Positions 1-8,080 of a stretch of DNA of 11,831 bases are shown here, in pieces; position 1 is the stretch's first letter; each line of letters begins with the position of its first letter. Where the stretch lies: contig JAFXMJ010000004.1 of the NCBI GenBank assembly GCA_017530465.1, positions 1 to 11,831 on the forward strand. The letters run 5' to 3'. Source of the stretch: Bacteroidales bacterium (GTDB taxonomy: Bacteria; Bacteroidota; Bacteroidia; Bacteroidales; UBA3824). A model generated the notes under the pieces. That model had not been told where the DNA came from and made no database searches. It saw only the letters and a list, made by a program, of their open reading frames with translations. The position numbers were made by a program, and so were the translations under genes.

Positions 1-977
1 CACCAAAACCAAGCGTATTGGTCATTGCCGGTGATGGTAGCATTGCCGCTGCCCTCGTGGAACGGTCTCCAAACCACGGGAATGCCCTCTGCCTTGTATT
101 TGAGCAACACTTCTGCCGCCTTGTCGAACGCAAATTTGATGAAATCGTTTTCCCAAGTGCCGTCTTTTACAGCGTTTTTTGCGGAGAAATACACTTGGGC
201 GTTCCACGATTTTTCGCTGTCGTTGACATCGTTTTTGGCGGCGTAAGCCTCCTTAGACGGCACATTCAAGTGCCAACAAGCCGACACAATGCCGCCTTGC
301 TCCCAAAGCGACTTGTAGTAGGAGATGTCTTGGTAGATGGAATTTTGCTCCCACGTGGAGCGGTCGGAGGTGAGGGTTACGAAACAGAAATCGAAGGTCT
401 GCATCAACGGCGTCTTGCCAGTGGCGGCTTTCACGAGTGCCGCCTCGCTCTGCGGCATCGATACATTTGCCATCGTGCCGGAGATTATTTTTTTGCCGTA
501 ATTGTCGAAGAAGAATTTGTAGAGTTTTTGCACGGCGGGGTTTGCGGAGTTGATGGCAGATTCGGAGATTTTGCTATCAACCGTGTACGATGTGAAGGCG
601 AATTGCACGGGCGCAGCGTAGCATTTGGTTTCTACGTCGGCGGCGTATATCGCATTGTCCGATACGGAGATGGTGTAGGTGGTGTTTGCTTTGATGGCAA
701 CGTCAAAGAGCAACGTGTCGCCGGAGATTTTTACGTTGGCTTTTTCGCCGTTGATGGTGATGTTGTTGTCAACGCTGAAATACTGCTTGACATTGCGGTC
801 GTAAAGCACATAGACCTTGGAGTCCTGCGCCACGTCTGTCGCGCCGTCGGCTGGGAACACCGCCTTTACTTTGGGCGCAAGCAATTCAGGATCATTGTTG
901 TCGCCGTCGTCGTCGCCGCAGGACGACAGCATCGCCAATGCGGCAAACATTGTGGAAATCAATAAATTAGTTCTCAT
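1..977 (-). CDS. Glycoside hydrolase family 26 lipoprotein (probable endo-beta-1,4-mannanase), 3' end outside window
   Basis: Reading the minus strand from ATG at 977 gives 325 codons without a stop, so the C-terminus is off the left edge. Seen: a lipoprotein signal peptide with lipobox LSSC (Cys20) followed by GDDDGD, a pattern that directs Bacteroidota lipoproteins to the cell surface; an Ig-like, Big_5-type domain at about residues 33-130; then a GH26-like catalytic domain from about residue 140. The motifs WHL (Trp235-His236) and VVWRPFHEGSGN with Glu308, then YAWFW, match the GH26 acid/base region (family pattern RPxHE...WFWW). The nucleophile glutamate should lie beyond the edge. GH26 enzymes are mostly endo-beta-1,4-mannanases; a few are lichenases or beta-1,3-xylanases, so substrate is inferred. 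Likely role: cutting mannan at the cell surface. It has its own promoter (1019-1050), so it need not be cotranscribed with the phosphatase gene upstream. A long open frame on the opposite strand is only its shadow. Confidence 0.87.
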   Translation of the reverse strand, partial: MRTNLLISTMFAALAMLSSCGDDDGDNNDPELLAPKVKAVFPADGATDVAQDSKVYVLYDRNVKQYFSVDNNITINGEKANVKISGDTLLFDVAIKANTTYTISVSDNAIYAADVETKCYAAPVQFAFTSYTVDSKISESAINSANPAVQKLYKFFFDNYGKKIISGTMANVSMPQSEAALVKAATGKTPLMQTFDFCFVTLTSDRSTWEQNSIYQDISYYKSLWEQGGIVSACWHLNVPSKEAYAAKNDVNDSEKSWNAQVYFSAKNAVKDGTWENDFIKFAFDKAAEVLLKYKAEGIPVVWRPFHEGSGNATITGNDQYAWFW

Positions 978-1010
978 ATTGTTGTAATTTTAGTAAAAAT
1001 GGATATAAAT

Positions 1011-1029
1011 CGTTAACGCAAAGTTAACG
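1011..1029. promoter_or_regulatory. Inverted repeat over the -7 box of the GH26 promoter (candidate operator)
   Basis: CGTTAAC, five bases (GCAAA), GTTAACG: a perfect 7-base-pair dyad covering 19 bases. It overlaps the -7 element and the predicted transcription start of the GH26 gene. A protein bound here would block the promoter, so a repressor site is a natural reading. It could also form a small hairpin at the RNA 5' end, or be chance in AT-rich DNA. No cognate regulator is visible in the window. Confidence 0.45.
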
Positions 1030-1050
1030 ATAATAAATAGTATAAGCAAA
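1019..1050 (-). promoter_or_regulatory. Promoter of the GH26 gene (Bacteroidota TTTG-N20-TAnnTTTG type)
   Basis: On the minus strand, TTTG (complement of 1047-1050) is followed by 20 bases and then TAACTTTG (complement of 1019-1026). This matches both boxes of the known Bacteroides sigma-ABfr consensus, TTTG about 19-21 bases before TAnnTTTG. The start of transcription would fall near 1012, leaving a leader of about 35 bases before the ATG at 977. It is the best two-box promoter match in the window. Confidence 0.75.
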
Positions 1051-1108
1051 TATTTTTTGCGCAATGGATGGAAAAAGTTTTTAGAAAAAACGCGCTTTGT
1101 AATTTTTA

Positions 1109-3043
1109 TTATTCCACCTCAAATCCCAACAGCGATATGTCGTCGGTCTGTGGCAAATTGCCCTTCCAACCAAAGATGAGGTCTTCGATCGCCTTCTTTT
1201 GTTCGGCGAAGGGCATCGGTGAAAATTCGAGCAACTTGGCGCGGAAGTTTTGAATCATTAGACGGCGTTTTTGCTCGCCGCCGGTCTGGTCGCTGCATCC
1301 GTCGGAGAATAGGTAAACCTTGTCACCGGGTTGAAAATTGATGTTTACAGGCGTGAATTTGCCTTCCTTCCTGAAATGTCCGATAGGGATGTTGTCGCCC
1401 TTGATTGTAAATACTTCGCCGTCCCTAATCATCACCATCGGACGGTGTGCGCCGGAGAAATATCCATTCCTCGACACCTTATTATATATGAGCAACGCCA
1501 CGTCCATACCGTCGGTGCGCTGTTCGCCTTCCTGGTCGAGACCGAGGGCAGACGAAACCTTGTCTTTAAGGTGCGAGAGGATTTCGTCGGGCATCAGTTC
1601 GTGTTCGCCGTATTGCAGGAGCAATTGCGTCAAAAACGAAATGCCCATACTTGCCAACATTGCGCCCGGTACGCCGTGTCCCGTGCAGTCGCCGAGGCAG
1701 GCAATGATTGTGTCGCCAATCTTGCGGGTAAAATAGAAGTCGCCGCTTACGATGTGTTTGGGATAATAGACAATGCAAAAATCCTTGAACATATCTGGCT
1801 CAGGCTCAACGGCTTGAAGCATTGCGCTTTGGAGACGGCTTGCGTATGTGATGCCCGAAGTGAGTTGGTCGTGGGCTTCCTGAACTTCCTTCTTCTGTGC
1901 GGCGAGGTCTTCGTTGATGGCGGAGAGTTCCTCGTTGAGCATAAGGTCGTTTTCGTGTTGAGCGGAGATTTCTTCTTTTTGTTGTTGGAGCGCTTCGTTC
2001 TGCACCATCACTTCCTCGCGGCTCTGATGCAATTCTGTGTTGAGGGTTACAAGGCTGTCTTTCTGTATGAAAAATTCCTCCATCATCTCCGAAATCACAC
2101 CAAACTCGTTGGTTTCCTTTTTGAGCGGGAGTATCTTGTCGGTCTTGCCGGTGTCAAAACTTTCGGCGATATTTTTGAGCGGACGGGTGATTTTGATTGT
2201 TGTGTACCGCATTATGGCTATTACTATCAATAGGCTCATCAGCGATACCAGCAGGAATATCGGGATAAACTGCTTGAACATTCCCACCACCGAATTGCCA
2301 AATACGAAGTAGATGTAGGCGACAGGTTCGTTGTCGTAGTCCATCATCTCCTTCACAATCAGATAGTTGGGAAATGCAAAATCTTCGGTGTTCTTGATTT
2401 CGTCTTTGGTGAACACAAGGCCGATGTCCTGGTTGCCGATGGCGTTTTGGTATTCAGTGAGCAGTTCGTAAGAAATCTTCTTGACCATAAAGAGGTATCC
2501 CTTGGCTTTTTCCTCGCGCGTTATCATATCCGACGCGCTTACCACCGCCGCGCCGTGGTATTCATATAGCACGTCGCCGATGCGCTTGTAAAAATCTATA
2601 AAATGCTTGTCGCCCATCAATTCCACCACCGACTTGTCGCCAAAGTCATAAAATTCTATGTCTTCGCTGCCTGCCGCCTTGCGCTGATATGCCACTGCGC
2701 CGGTGGTATCGAATACACATACACAGGTGGAATTGTAATTTTCGAGCATATAACCGATGTTGTTGAGTAGCCATTCTTCGTTGTGACCGCCGACGAAACT
2801 TGCAATGAACTCGTCCCAAGCCGAATTGTCGCGCACGATGTTGGAATATTGCTTGGAATACACGTCCATAATCCTGTTGGCGAGGATTGTGCGGTCGCCC
2901 TGTGCGAGCTGTTCGACGTCGTGTTGGAGTTTATGCTGTTTGATATAATAGAATATAAGGCATCCCACCATAACCAGCACCCCGATTATGGCGACTTTCA
3001 TTAAGCCCGATTTTACCGATGTATGATTCTTGGTACTTACCAT
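1109..3043 (-). CDS. Membrane sensor phosphatase: CHASE4-like domain, HAMP, coiled coil, PP2C/SpoIIE catalytic domain
   Basis: This 644-residue protein has the layout of a transmembrane serine/threonine phosphatase. Seen: membrane segment at about residues 16-34; a periplasmic region to about 257 with a CHASE4-like stretch (DNSAWDEF near 72-79, Trp91); a second membrane segment at about 258-278; HAMP at about 279-332; a Glu/Gln-rich coiled coil at about 330-395; and a PP2C/SpoIIE domain from about 400 to the end. The metal-binding aspartates look intact: SGDF (Asp435), GDCTGHGVPGAM (Asp452), FSDG (Asp581) and TDD (Asp634-635). In this family such enzymes typically dephosphorylate STAS-domain anti-sigma-factor antagonists in response to an external signal; here both signal and target are unknown. 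No STAS protein or anti-sigma kinase lies nearby. It is divergent from the Sus operon and upstream of the GH26 gene in the same direction. The start at 3043 leaves a leader of about 50 bases after the candidate -7 box; Met15 (3001) is the alternative. Confidence 0.88.
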   Translation of the reverse strand: MVSTKNHTSVKSGLMKVAIIGVLVMVGCLIFYYIKQHKLQHDVEQLAQGDRTILANRIMDVYSKQYSNIVRDNSAWDEFIASFVGGHNEEWLLNNIGYMLENYNSTCVCVFDTTGAVAYQRKAAGSEDIEFYDFGDKSVVELMGDKHFIDFYKRIGDVLYEYHGAAVVSASDMITREEKAKGYLFMVKKISYELLTEYQNAIGNQDIGLVFTKDEIKNTEDFAFPNYLIVKEMMDYDNEPVAYIYFVFGNSVVGMFKQFIPIFLLVSLMSLLIVIAIMRYTTIKITRPLKNIAESFDTGKTDKILPLKKETNEFGVISEMMEEFFIQKDSLVTLNTELHQSREEVMVQNEALQQQKEEISAQHENDLMLNEELSAINEDLAAQKKEVQEAHDQLTSGITYASRLQSAMLQAVEPEPDMFKDFCIVYYPKHIVSGDFYFTRKIGDTIIACLGDCTGHGVPGAMLASMGISFLTQLLLQYGEHELMPDEILSHLKDKVSSALGLDQEGEQRTDGMDVALLIYNKVSRNGYFSGAHRPMVMIRDGEVFTIKGDNIPIGHFRKEGKFTPVNINFQPGDKVYLFSDGCSDQTGGEQKRRLMIQNFRAKLLEFSPMPFAEQKKAIEDLIFGWKGNLPQTDDISLLGFEVE

Positions 3044-3099
3044 AGCACTCTAATAATAGCACTTGTTGATGCTCAAATTTGATACCATTTTGAACGCGC

Positions 3100-3107
3100 C
3101 AAATATA
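3100..3107 (-). promoter_or_regulatory. Candidate -7 box for the sensor phosphatase gene
   Basis: The minus strand reads TATATTTG here, a full match to the Bacteroidota -7 consensus TAnnTTTG, about 57 bases before the ATG at 3043. No good TTTG box was found 19-21 bases upstream, so the call rests on one element in AT-rich DNA. Confidence 0.4.
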
Positions 3108-3228
3108 ATTATTTTTTTCATATCTTAATACTTTTTTCAGTAAGATTTTTGTGGCATCCTGCAATATCAGTAAAATGCTTATTTTTGCACTTTTTTCAGA
3201 CTTTAATAATTAATTAACATTTTTTGCG

Positions 3229-3236
3229 TATCTTTG
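3229..3236 (+). promoter_or_regulatory. Candidate -7 box for the SusC/SusD operon
   Basis: TATCTTTG matches TAnnTTTG and would start transcription near 3243, giving a leader of about 47 bases before the SusC ATG. A second match, TATTTTTG, is at 3180-3187. Neither has a clean TTTG box at the usual spacing, which would fit a promoter needing an activator. The 3044-3289 interval is otherwise AT-rich DNA without a recognisable gene; a short palindrome, TAATTAATTA, is at 3207-3216. Confidence 0.45.
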
Positions 3237-3289
3237 CGCAAAATTTTAAAACACATATCAGATAGCAAAATAATTTCATTCAACAAGTT

Positions 3290-6200
3290 ATGAACAGAAA
3301 ACTATTAATGTTTCTTCTGTTATTGTTCATCGGCATAGGCAACGCGCTGGCTCAGAGGACGATAACAGGCAAAGTGACAGGAGCTGACGGCGATGCCATT
3401 TTGGGAGCAACAGTCGCCATCAAGGGTTCCACAATTGGCACTATATCTGGAATGGATGGTTCTTACCATCTCAACATTCCGGCTAATGTCAACAATGATA
3501 CTATCGTGTTCTCCTACATCGGCAAGCTCACCGTTATGGAACCCATCAACGGTCGCACCACCATCAACGTGGTAATGCAGGACGACGACGTGAATGTTGA
3601 GGAAGTCGTTGTGACGGCTCTCGGCATCTCGCGTAAGGAGAAGACTCTCGGCTATGCAGCCACTAAGGTGGATTCTGACGAAATTGTCAACGCAAAGACT
3701 TCCAATGTGGCAGACGCACTCGCCGGCAAGGTGGCTGGCGTAAGGGTATCCGCCACGTCAAGCAATCCAGGCTCGCTCTCCAATATCGTCATCAGGGGAT
3801 TCTCCTCGGTAACGGGCAGCAATCAACCTCTGTATGTGGTGGACGGCATTCCTATCACAAACCGACAGGCGGACGCTTCCGTCGTCGGTGTCTCAATGTC
3901 GGCGGGCGGTATTTCCAATATTTCCGCCAACGACATCGAATCTCTCACAGTGCTTAAAGGTGCGGCAGCCACCGCGCTTTACGGCTCAAGGGCTGCCAAC
4001 GGTGTCATACTCATCACCACCAAGCAGGGCAAGAAAGCCCAAGACAAGAATTTCGTTGTGGAATACAACGGAAGCGTGATGGCGAGAAGGGTTTCGTTGC
4101 TGCCTGACTTCCAAAACGATTTTGGACAGGGTTGGCAGGGTATGCAGACCTTCATTGAAAATGGCTCTTGGGGACCGAGGCTCGACGGCAGCAGGCAACT
4201 GTACGGTCCCATCTATGACGGCAAGCAACTTTCGCACATCTACGATGCTAAGGAAGACAACATCCTTAACTTCTTCGAGACTGGCTGGTCGCAGTCCCAC
4301 AGCATTTCCATCAACGGCGCATCCGACGACAACAAGGTAAACTATTACCTTTCATACGCCATCAACGACGACAACGGTTTCATACCGGGCGACTTCGACA
4401 CTTACAACCGTAACACCATCGCAGCAAAAACAACTTACAAGGCTACCGACTGGCTTACGCTCAGTTCAAGCGTCAACTTCGCACGCTCCAAGTCCAATAT
4501 CGTCAACACCGACAATGAGGGCGGCCTCGCGATGATAGACTGTATCTATCAGACCGCAAGGGACATTGAGATAACTGACAAAGACGACCTTGACAACCCA
4601 TTCAACACACCAGAGGCATACTTCACCCCATACGGAGCAAGCAACCCGTACTGGGTGTTGGAAAACAACTACTTCAGGCTCGACACTAAGGAAGTGTTTG
4701 GCAAGGTACAGGCGGACATCAATCCTATCAAAAATCTCACGGTCACATACCGTTTCTCTTACGACTATTCTGACTATGATGACAAATACGGCGCGCCAAA
4801 GATGAACGTAAGCGAAGACCTTATGTGGGACAACAAGGGTTATCCATACAGTGAGCAAAACACAAACGGTCAGATTACAAGCGAGTTTTCAAAGAGGAAG
4901 GAAATCAACCACGACATCCTCGCTACTTGGGCTGACAAATATTTGGACGACAGGCTGGATGTTTCCATCACGGCTGGCGTCAATGTAAACGAAAGATCCA
5001 ATGGAAACCTTACCGGAATGGTGAGCGACCTTTCCATCGAGAAGGGCTTCTGGAACCTCTCCAACGGTGCCACAAAACAGTCTTTGACCGATGACGAAAG
5101 CAAACGCCGTCTTGTAGGCATCTTGGGCGACGTTACTATCGGCTGGAATGATATGGTATATTTGGGATATTCTGTCCGCAACGACAGGTCTTCTACACTG
5201 CCTATCAACAACAATTCGTATTCATACCAGGGCGTTACAGCAAGTTTCATCTTCACCAACCTCCTGCCCAAGAACAACATCTTGTCATTTGGCAAGGTTC
5301 GCCTCGCATACGGCTCCACTGGCAATGACGCCGGAGTTTACTTTACAGCCGACAACACCTACACCCAGGCATACTCACATGCCAACTACGTAGCAAATGC
5401 TATACAGTTTCCCGTAGGCGGTGTCAATGCCTATCAAAAACTAAGATCCATGGGCAATCCCAATCTCAAGCCAGAGATGACCACCGAACTTGAAGGCGGA
5501 TTGAACCTGATGTTTTACAACGGCAGAATAGGCGTAGATTTCGCGGCTTACACCCGCAAGACCAAAGACCAAATCTTCCAACTGCCAATCGACCCCGCAA
5601 GCGGCTACGAATTTATGTACGTAAATTATGGCGAAGTGCAGAACAAGGGCATCGAACTTGTCTTGAACACCGTGCCGGTGAAAATAGGCGACTTCTCATG
5701 GAACTTGGACTTCAACTTTGCCAAAAACGTCAACGAAGTAATTTCGCTGCCTAAGGAACTGGAAGGCGGGAAGTCGCAGATACGTGGCGCGGAGTATTCA
5801 ACAGGTGCTTTCGCTGTGTATATGTACGCCGAGGAAGGCAAGCCTTTCGGCGAATTTTACTGCAAACTGCCCACATACGACCCCGAGGGACACATCATTG
5901 TTGACGAAAACGGCGCCGCTGTCCTCACAAGCACCGAGGTGGACACCGACAAAAACATACAGCCCGACTTCACAGGCGGTGTCAAATCCACTTTCAACTG
6001 GAAGGGACTTTCATTGTCTGGAACGCTTGATTTCAGCAAAGGCGGATATATGTTTTCACGCACCATCGAGACCACAGAGTTCGTTGGCAACAGCATCTAC
6101 ACTGTATATAATTCCCGCAACCCGTTCATTATCCCCAATTCCGTAATCAACGTCGGAACATCCGACAAGCCTCAGTACGTAGAAAACACTGTGCCGATGT

Positions 6201-6535
6201 CGATGTCCGACTACACGATGCAGGACTTGTATTTCGGCAACGGCGGTGTGGACGGCTGCGGACATTACCTTGTGTCCAGGTCTTACGCCAAACTCCGCAA
6301 CATCACATTGTCTTATACACTGCCTAAGAATTGGATAGCCCCTGTAAGGCTCTCCGAGGTTACTCTTGGCGTATTCTGCAACAATGTGTTCACATGGACC
6401 GACAAACATAACCGCTACACCGACCCGGAAAACTCCACCTTCGGATACTATGGTGACTTGGCGGCGCAGTTCGGCGAACAGTTCAGCAACCCGTCATGCA
6501 GGATATGGGGCTTGAATCTGAATGTCAAATTCTAA
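3290..6535 (+). CDS. SusC/RagA-family TonB-dependent outer-membrane transporter
   Basis: This 1081-residue protein is a full-length SusC homologue, the outer-membrane barrel that imports oligomers bound by its SusD lid using TonB energy. Seen in order: a signal peptide with likely cleavage after ALA (residue 21); a CarboxypepD_reg-like domain at about 23-100 that starts ITGKVTGADG; the family motif EEVVVTALG at 104-112; a plug domain at about 114-246 with IVIRGFSS, PLYVVDGIPI and the signature VLKGAAATALYGSRAANGVI; then a long beta-barrel ending LNLNVKF with the terminal aromatic residue typical of outer-membrane proteins. There is no N-terminal STN signalling domain, so it is not the type that signals to an anti-sigma factor. 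It is the first gene of the operon, 19 bases before susD. Family is certain; cargo cannot be read from the sequence. Confidence 0.96.
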   Translation: MNRKLLMFLLLLFIGIGNALAQRTITGKVTGADGDAILGATVAIKGSTIGTISGMDGSYHLNIPANVNNDTIVFSYIGKLTVMEPINGRTTINVVMQDDDVNVEEVVVTALGISRKEKTLGYAATKVDSDEIVNAKTSNVADALAGKVAGVRVSATSSNPGSLSNIVIRGFSSVTGSNQPLYVVDGIPITNRQADASVVGVSMSAGGISNISANDIESLTVLKGAAATALYGSRAANGVILITTKQGKKAQDKNFVVEYNGSVMARRVSLLPDFQNDFGQGWQGMQTFIENGSWGPRLDGSRQLYGPIYDGKQLSHIYDAKEDNILNFFETGWSQSHSISINGASDDNKVNYYLSYAINDDNGFIPGDFDTYNRNTIAAKTTYKATDWLTLSSSVNFARSKSNIVNTDNEGGLAMIDCIYQTARDIEITDKDDLDNPFNTPEAYFTPYGASNPYWVLENNYFRLDTKEVFGKVQADINPIKNLTVTYRFSYDYSDYDDKYGAPKMNVSEDLMWDNKGYPYSEQNTNGQITSEFSKRKEINHDILATWADKYLDDRLDVSITAGVNVNERSNGNLTGMVSDLSIEKGFWNLSNGATKQSLTDDESKRRLVGILGDVTIGWNDMVYLGYSVRNDRSSTLPINNNSYSYQGVTASFIFTNLLPKNNILSFGKVRLAYGSTGNDAGVYFTADNTYTQAYSHANYVANAIQFPVGGVNAYQKLRSMGNPNLKPEMTTELEGGLNLMFYNGRIGVDFAAYTRKTKDQIFQLPIDPASGYEFMYVNYGEVQNKGIELVLNTVPVKIGDFSWNLDFNFAKNVNEVISLPKELEGGKSQIRGAEYSTGAFAVYMYAEEGKPFGEFYCKLPTYDPEGHIIVDENGAAVLTSTEVDTDKNIQPDFTGGVKSTFNWKGLSLSGTLDFSKGGYMFSRTIETTEFVGNSIYTVYNSRNPFIIPNSVINVGTSDKPQYVENTVPMSMSDYTMQDLYFGNGGVDGCGHYLVSRSYAKLRNITLSYTLPKNWIAPVRLSEVTLGVFCNNVFTWTDKHNRYTDPENSTFGYYGDLAAQFGEQFSNPSCRIWGLNLNVKF

Positions 6536-6540
6536 AAAAA

Positions 6541-6545
6541 AGGAG
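6541..6545 (+). promoter_or_regulatory. Shine-Dalgarno site that fixes the SusD start
   Basis: AGGAG lies nine bases before the ATG at 6555. Strong Shine-Dalgarno sites are uncommon in Bacteroidota, so this one is notable. It favours the 6555 start over the ATG at 6522, which overlaps the end of susC and would put KKKEIIE before the signal peptide. Confidence 0.6.
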
Positions 6546-6554
6546 ATTATAGAA

Positions 6555-8048
6555 ATGAAAAAATATTTCATATTAGCGTCGATGGCATTCGCATTGTCGC
6601 TGTCTTCGTGCAAGGACTATCTTGACATAAACTACGACCCGACGCTGCCCACCGACGAGGCTCTCACCCCGGGGCAAATACTTCCCGCCGTGGAGATGAA
6701 CTTGGCGTCAAGTTACGGCGACTACCTCCGCATCGTGGGCGGCTACCTCTCGGAGCAGTACGCCCAGAGGTTCGGAACTGGCAACTACCTCGACTATTCA
6801 AAGTTTGAGGTGAAACCTTCATCGACCGGCACACTGGCGTACCAGCAGATTTACCAGAGGGTAATCTCCACTGGAAACACCGCCCTCAAAAAAGCCGAAG
6901 AAACCAATGACCACGGCACATTTCTGGCTGTTACCGTACTGAGGGCGTATGCATTCGCCGCGATGGTGGATTGCTACGACTCGATACCCTACAAGGAGGC
7001 CGCAGCAGACATCAAGCAACCCAAGTACGACGACGGACGCACCGTGTATGACGGCATCATCGCCGAAATAGACAACGCTTTGGCAAAGGTCAGCAGTTCC
7101 GACGTTGTTGCCACAAACTTCCTCTTTCCCGGCCAAAAGGCTGACAACTGGATTCGTTTTGCAAACGCACTGAAACTGAAACTTTACACGAGACTCTCCA
7201 ACATCGACGAGTCTGTACTGCCCAAAATCGCAGAACTGATTGAATCGCCGCTCCCAACAAGCGACGTAGCATTCAAGGGATGCTGGGCATCGAGTGCCGG
7301 TGCAGAAAACCCCTTCTACGCTGGCGAGTTCGGCTCCAATTTTTCCATACAATTCAATGTGGTAGCCAACGCAACGGTGATAGAGACAATGAAGAACAGC
7401 GGCGACAAGCGCATTGGCGCGTTCTTCACCCAAAACGACAAGGGCGACTACCTTGGTGGCGTGTCCGGCACACAGTTCTCTACTTTTGCAGGCATTTATG
7501 GTTCGGCATCATTCAGCCGTCCCGTGATGACCTACGACGCACCCCTGAGCCTTCTGACGCTCATGGAAATCGAATTTTACAAGGCGGAATACTATGCACG
7601 TAAGGGCGATGCCGCCAATGCAAAATCCCATTACGAAAGCGCAATCAGGCAGAGTTTCAAAAGCGCGGGCGTGGACGGAGCCGACGACAACATTGCATAC
7701 TATCCCTATGACCAGACCAATTGGAAGAAGTCGATTGGCACAGCCAAATACCTCGCATTGTCTGGCATTGACAATTTTGAGGCGTGGTGCGAACTCCGCC
7801 GTCTGCGTTACCCGGCCTTCAATGTGCAAGTGGCTGGTACAGACATCTGCAACGAGGCTACCAAGACGTATTCCCCCGACAAATACGTACCAGGCACTTT
7901 GTACACCCCCATTGGCGTAAGCAGTTACATCGGTGCAAATGCGCTTGCAGAGCGTTTCCCGCATCCTACGGAGTCGTCCAACGCCAACAACAACTGCCCC
8001 GTCAATTTCGACGGAGTGTACAAGTTGCCAGTTTTTTGGGCAAAATAA
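6555..8048 (+). CDS. SusD/RagB-family surface lipoprotein (SusD_2-like), lid of the SusC transporter
   Basis: The protein is 497 residues from the ATG at 6555. It begins with a lipoprotein signal peptide, lipobox LSSC (Cys19), followed by KDYLDINYDPTLPTDEALTP, a typical SusD-family N-terminus (DYLDIN then LTPxQILPA). Further family features are an alpha-helical TPR-like body, for example VLRAYAFAAMVDCYDSIPYKEA and ANALKLKLYTRLSN, and late motifs such as FEAWCELRRLRYPAF and a C-terminus ending VYKLPVFWAK. The closest subgroup from memory is SusD_2 (PF12771), often found with transporters of unassigned cargo. SusD proteins sit on SusC at the cell surface, capture the substrate and close over the barrel. 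The gene starts 19 bases after susC and clearly belongs to the same operon. The upstream in-frame ATG at 6522 is rejected as start. Confidence 0.94.
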   Translation: MKKYFILASMAFALSLSSCKDYLDINYDPTLPTDEALTPGQILPAVEMNLASSYGDYLRIVGGYLSEQYAQRFGTGNYLDYSKFEVKPSSTGTLAYQQIYQRVISTGNTALKKAEETNDHGTFLAVTVLRAYAFAAMVDCYDSIPYKEAAADIKQPKYDDGRTVYDGIIAEIDNALAKVSSSDVVATNFLFPGQKADNWIRFANALKLKLYTRLSNIDESVLPKIAELIESPLPTSDVAFKGCWASSAGAENPFYAGEFGSNFSIQFNVVANATVIETMKNSGDKRIGAFFTQNDKGDYLGGVSGTQFSTFAGIYGSASFSRPVMTYDAPLSLLTLMEIEFYKAEYYARKGDAANAKSHYESAIRQSFKSAGVDGADDNIAYYPYDQTNWKKSIGTAKYLALSGIDNFEAWCELRRLRYPAFNVQVAGTDICNEATKTYSPDKYVPGTLYTPIGVSSYIGANALAERFPHPTESSNANNNCPVNFDGVYKLPVFWAK

Positions 8049-8080
8049 TGATTGTTTAACAGTTTTAGTTAAGATTGACT

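Noticed and set aside
18..965. Open frame of 315 codons on the plus strand
   Set aside because: It is the antisense shadow of the GH26 gene. Its translation is rich in Val, Cys, Arg and His with no domain pattern, whereas the minus strand has a lipoprotein signal and GH26 motifs.
1030..1108. Possible terminator after the phosphatase gene
   Set aside because: There are A- and T-runs and a TTGCGCAA palindrome, but no stem followed by a T-run that I could support, so no terminator is called between the two minus-strand genes.
1331..2233. Open frame of 300 codons on the plus strand
   Set aside because: It lies wholly inside the phosphatase gene on the other strand, which has intact catalytic motifs. 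No promoter or plausible product supports it.
2931..3164. Small minus-strand frame across the phosphatase start and the divergent region
   Set aside because: It overlaps the phosphatase coding start in another frame, contains the candidate -7 box, and shows no recognisable domain.
3044..3289. Possible small RNA or riboswitch in the divergent region
   Set aside because: Apart from -7-like boxes and a short AT palindrome there is no stable stem or known riboswitch pattern.
6522..6554. Earlier start for SusD overlapping the end of susC
   Set aside because: It would place eleven charged residues before the lipoprotein signal, and the AGGAG site points to the ATG at 6555.
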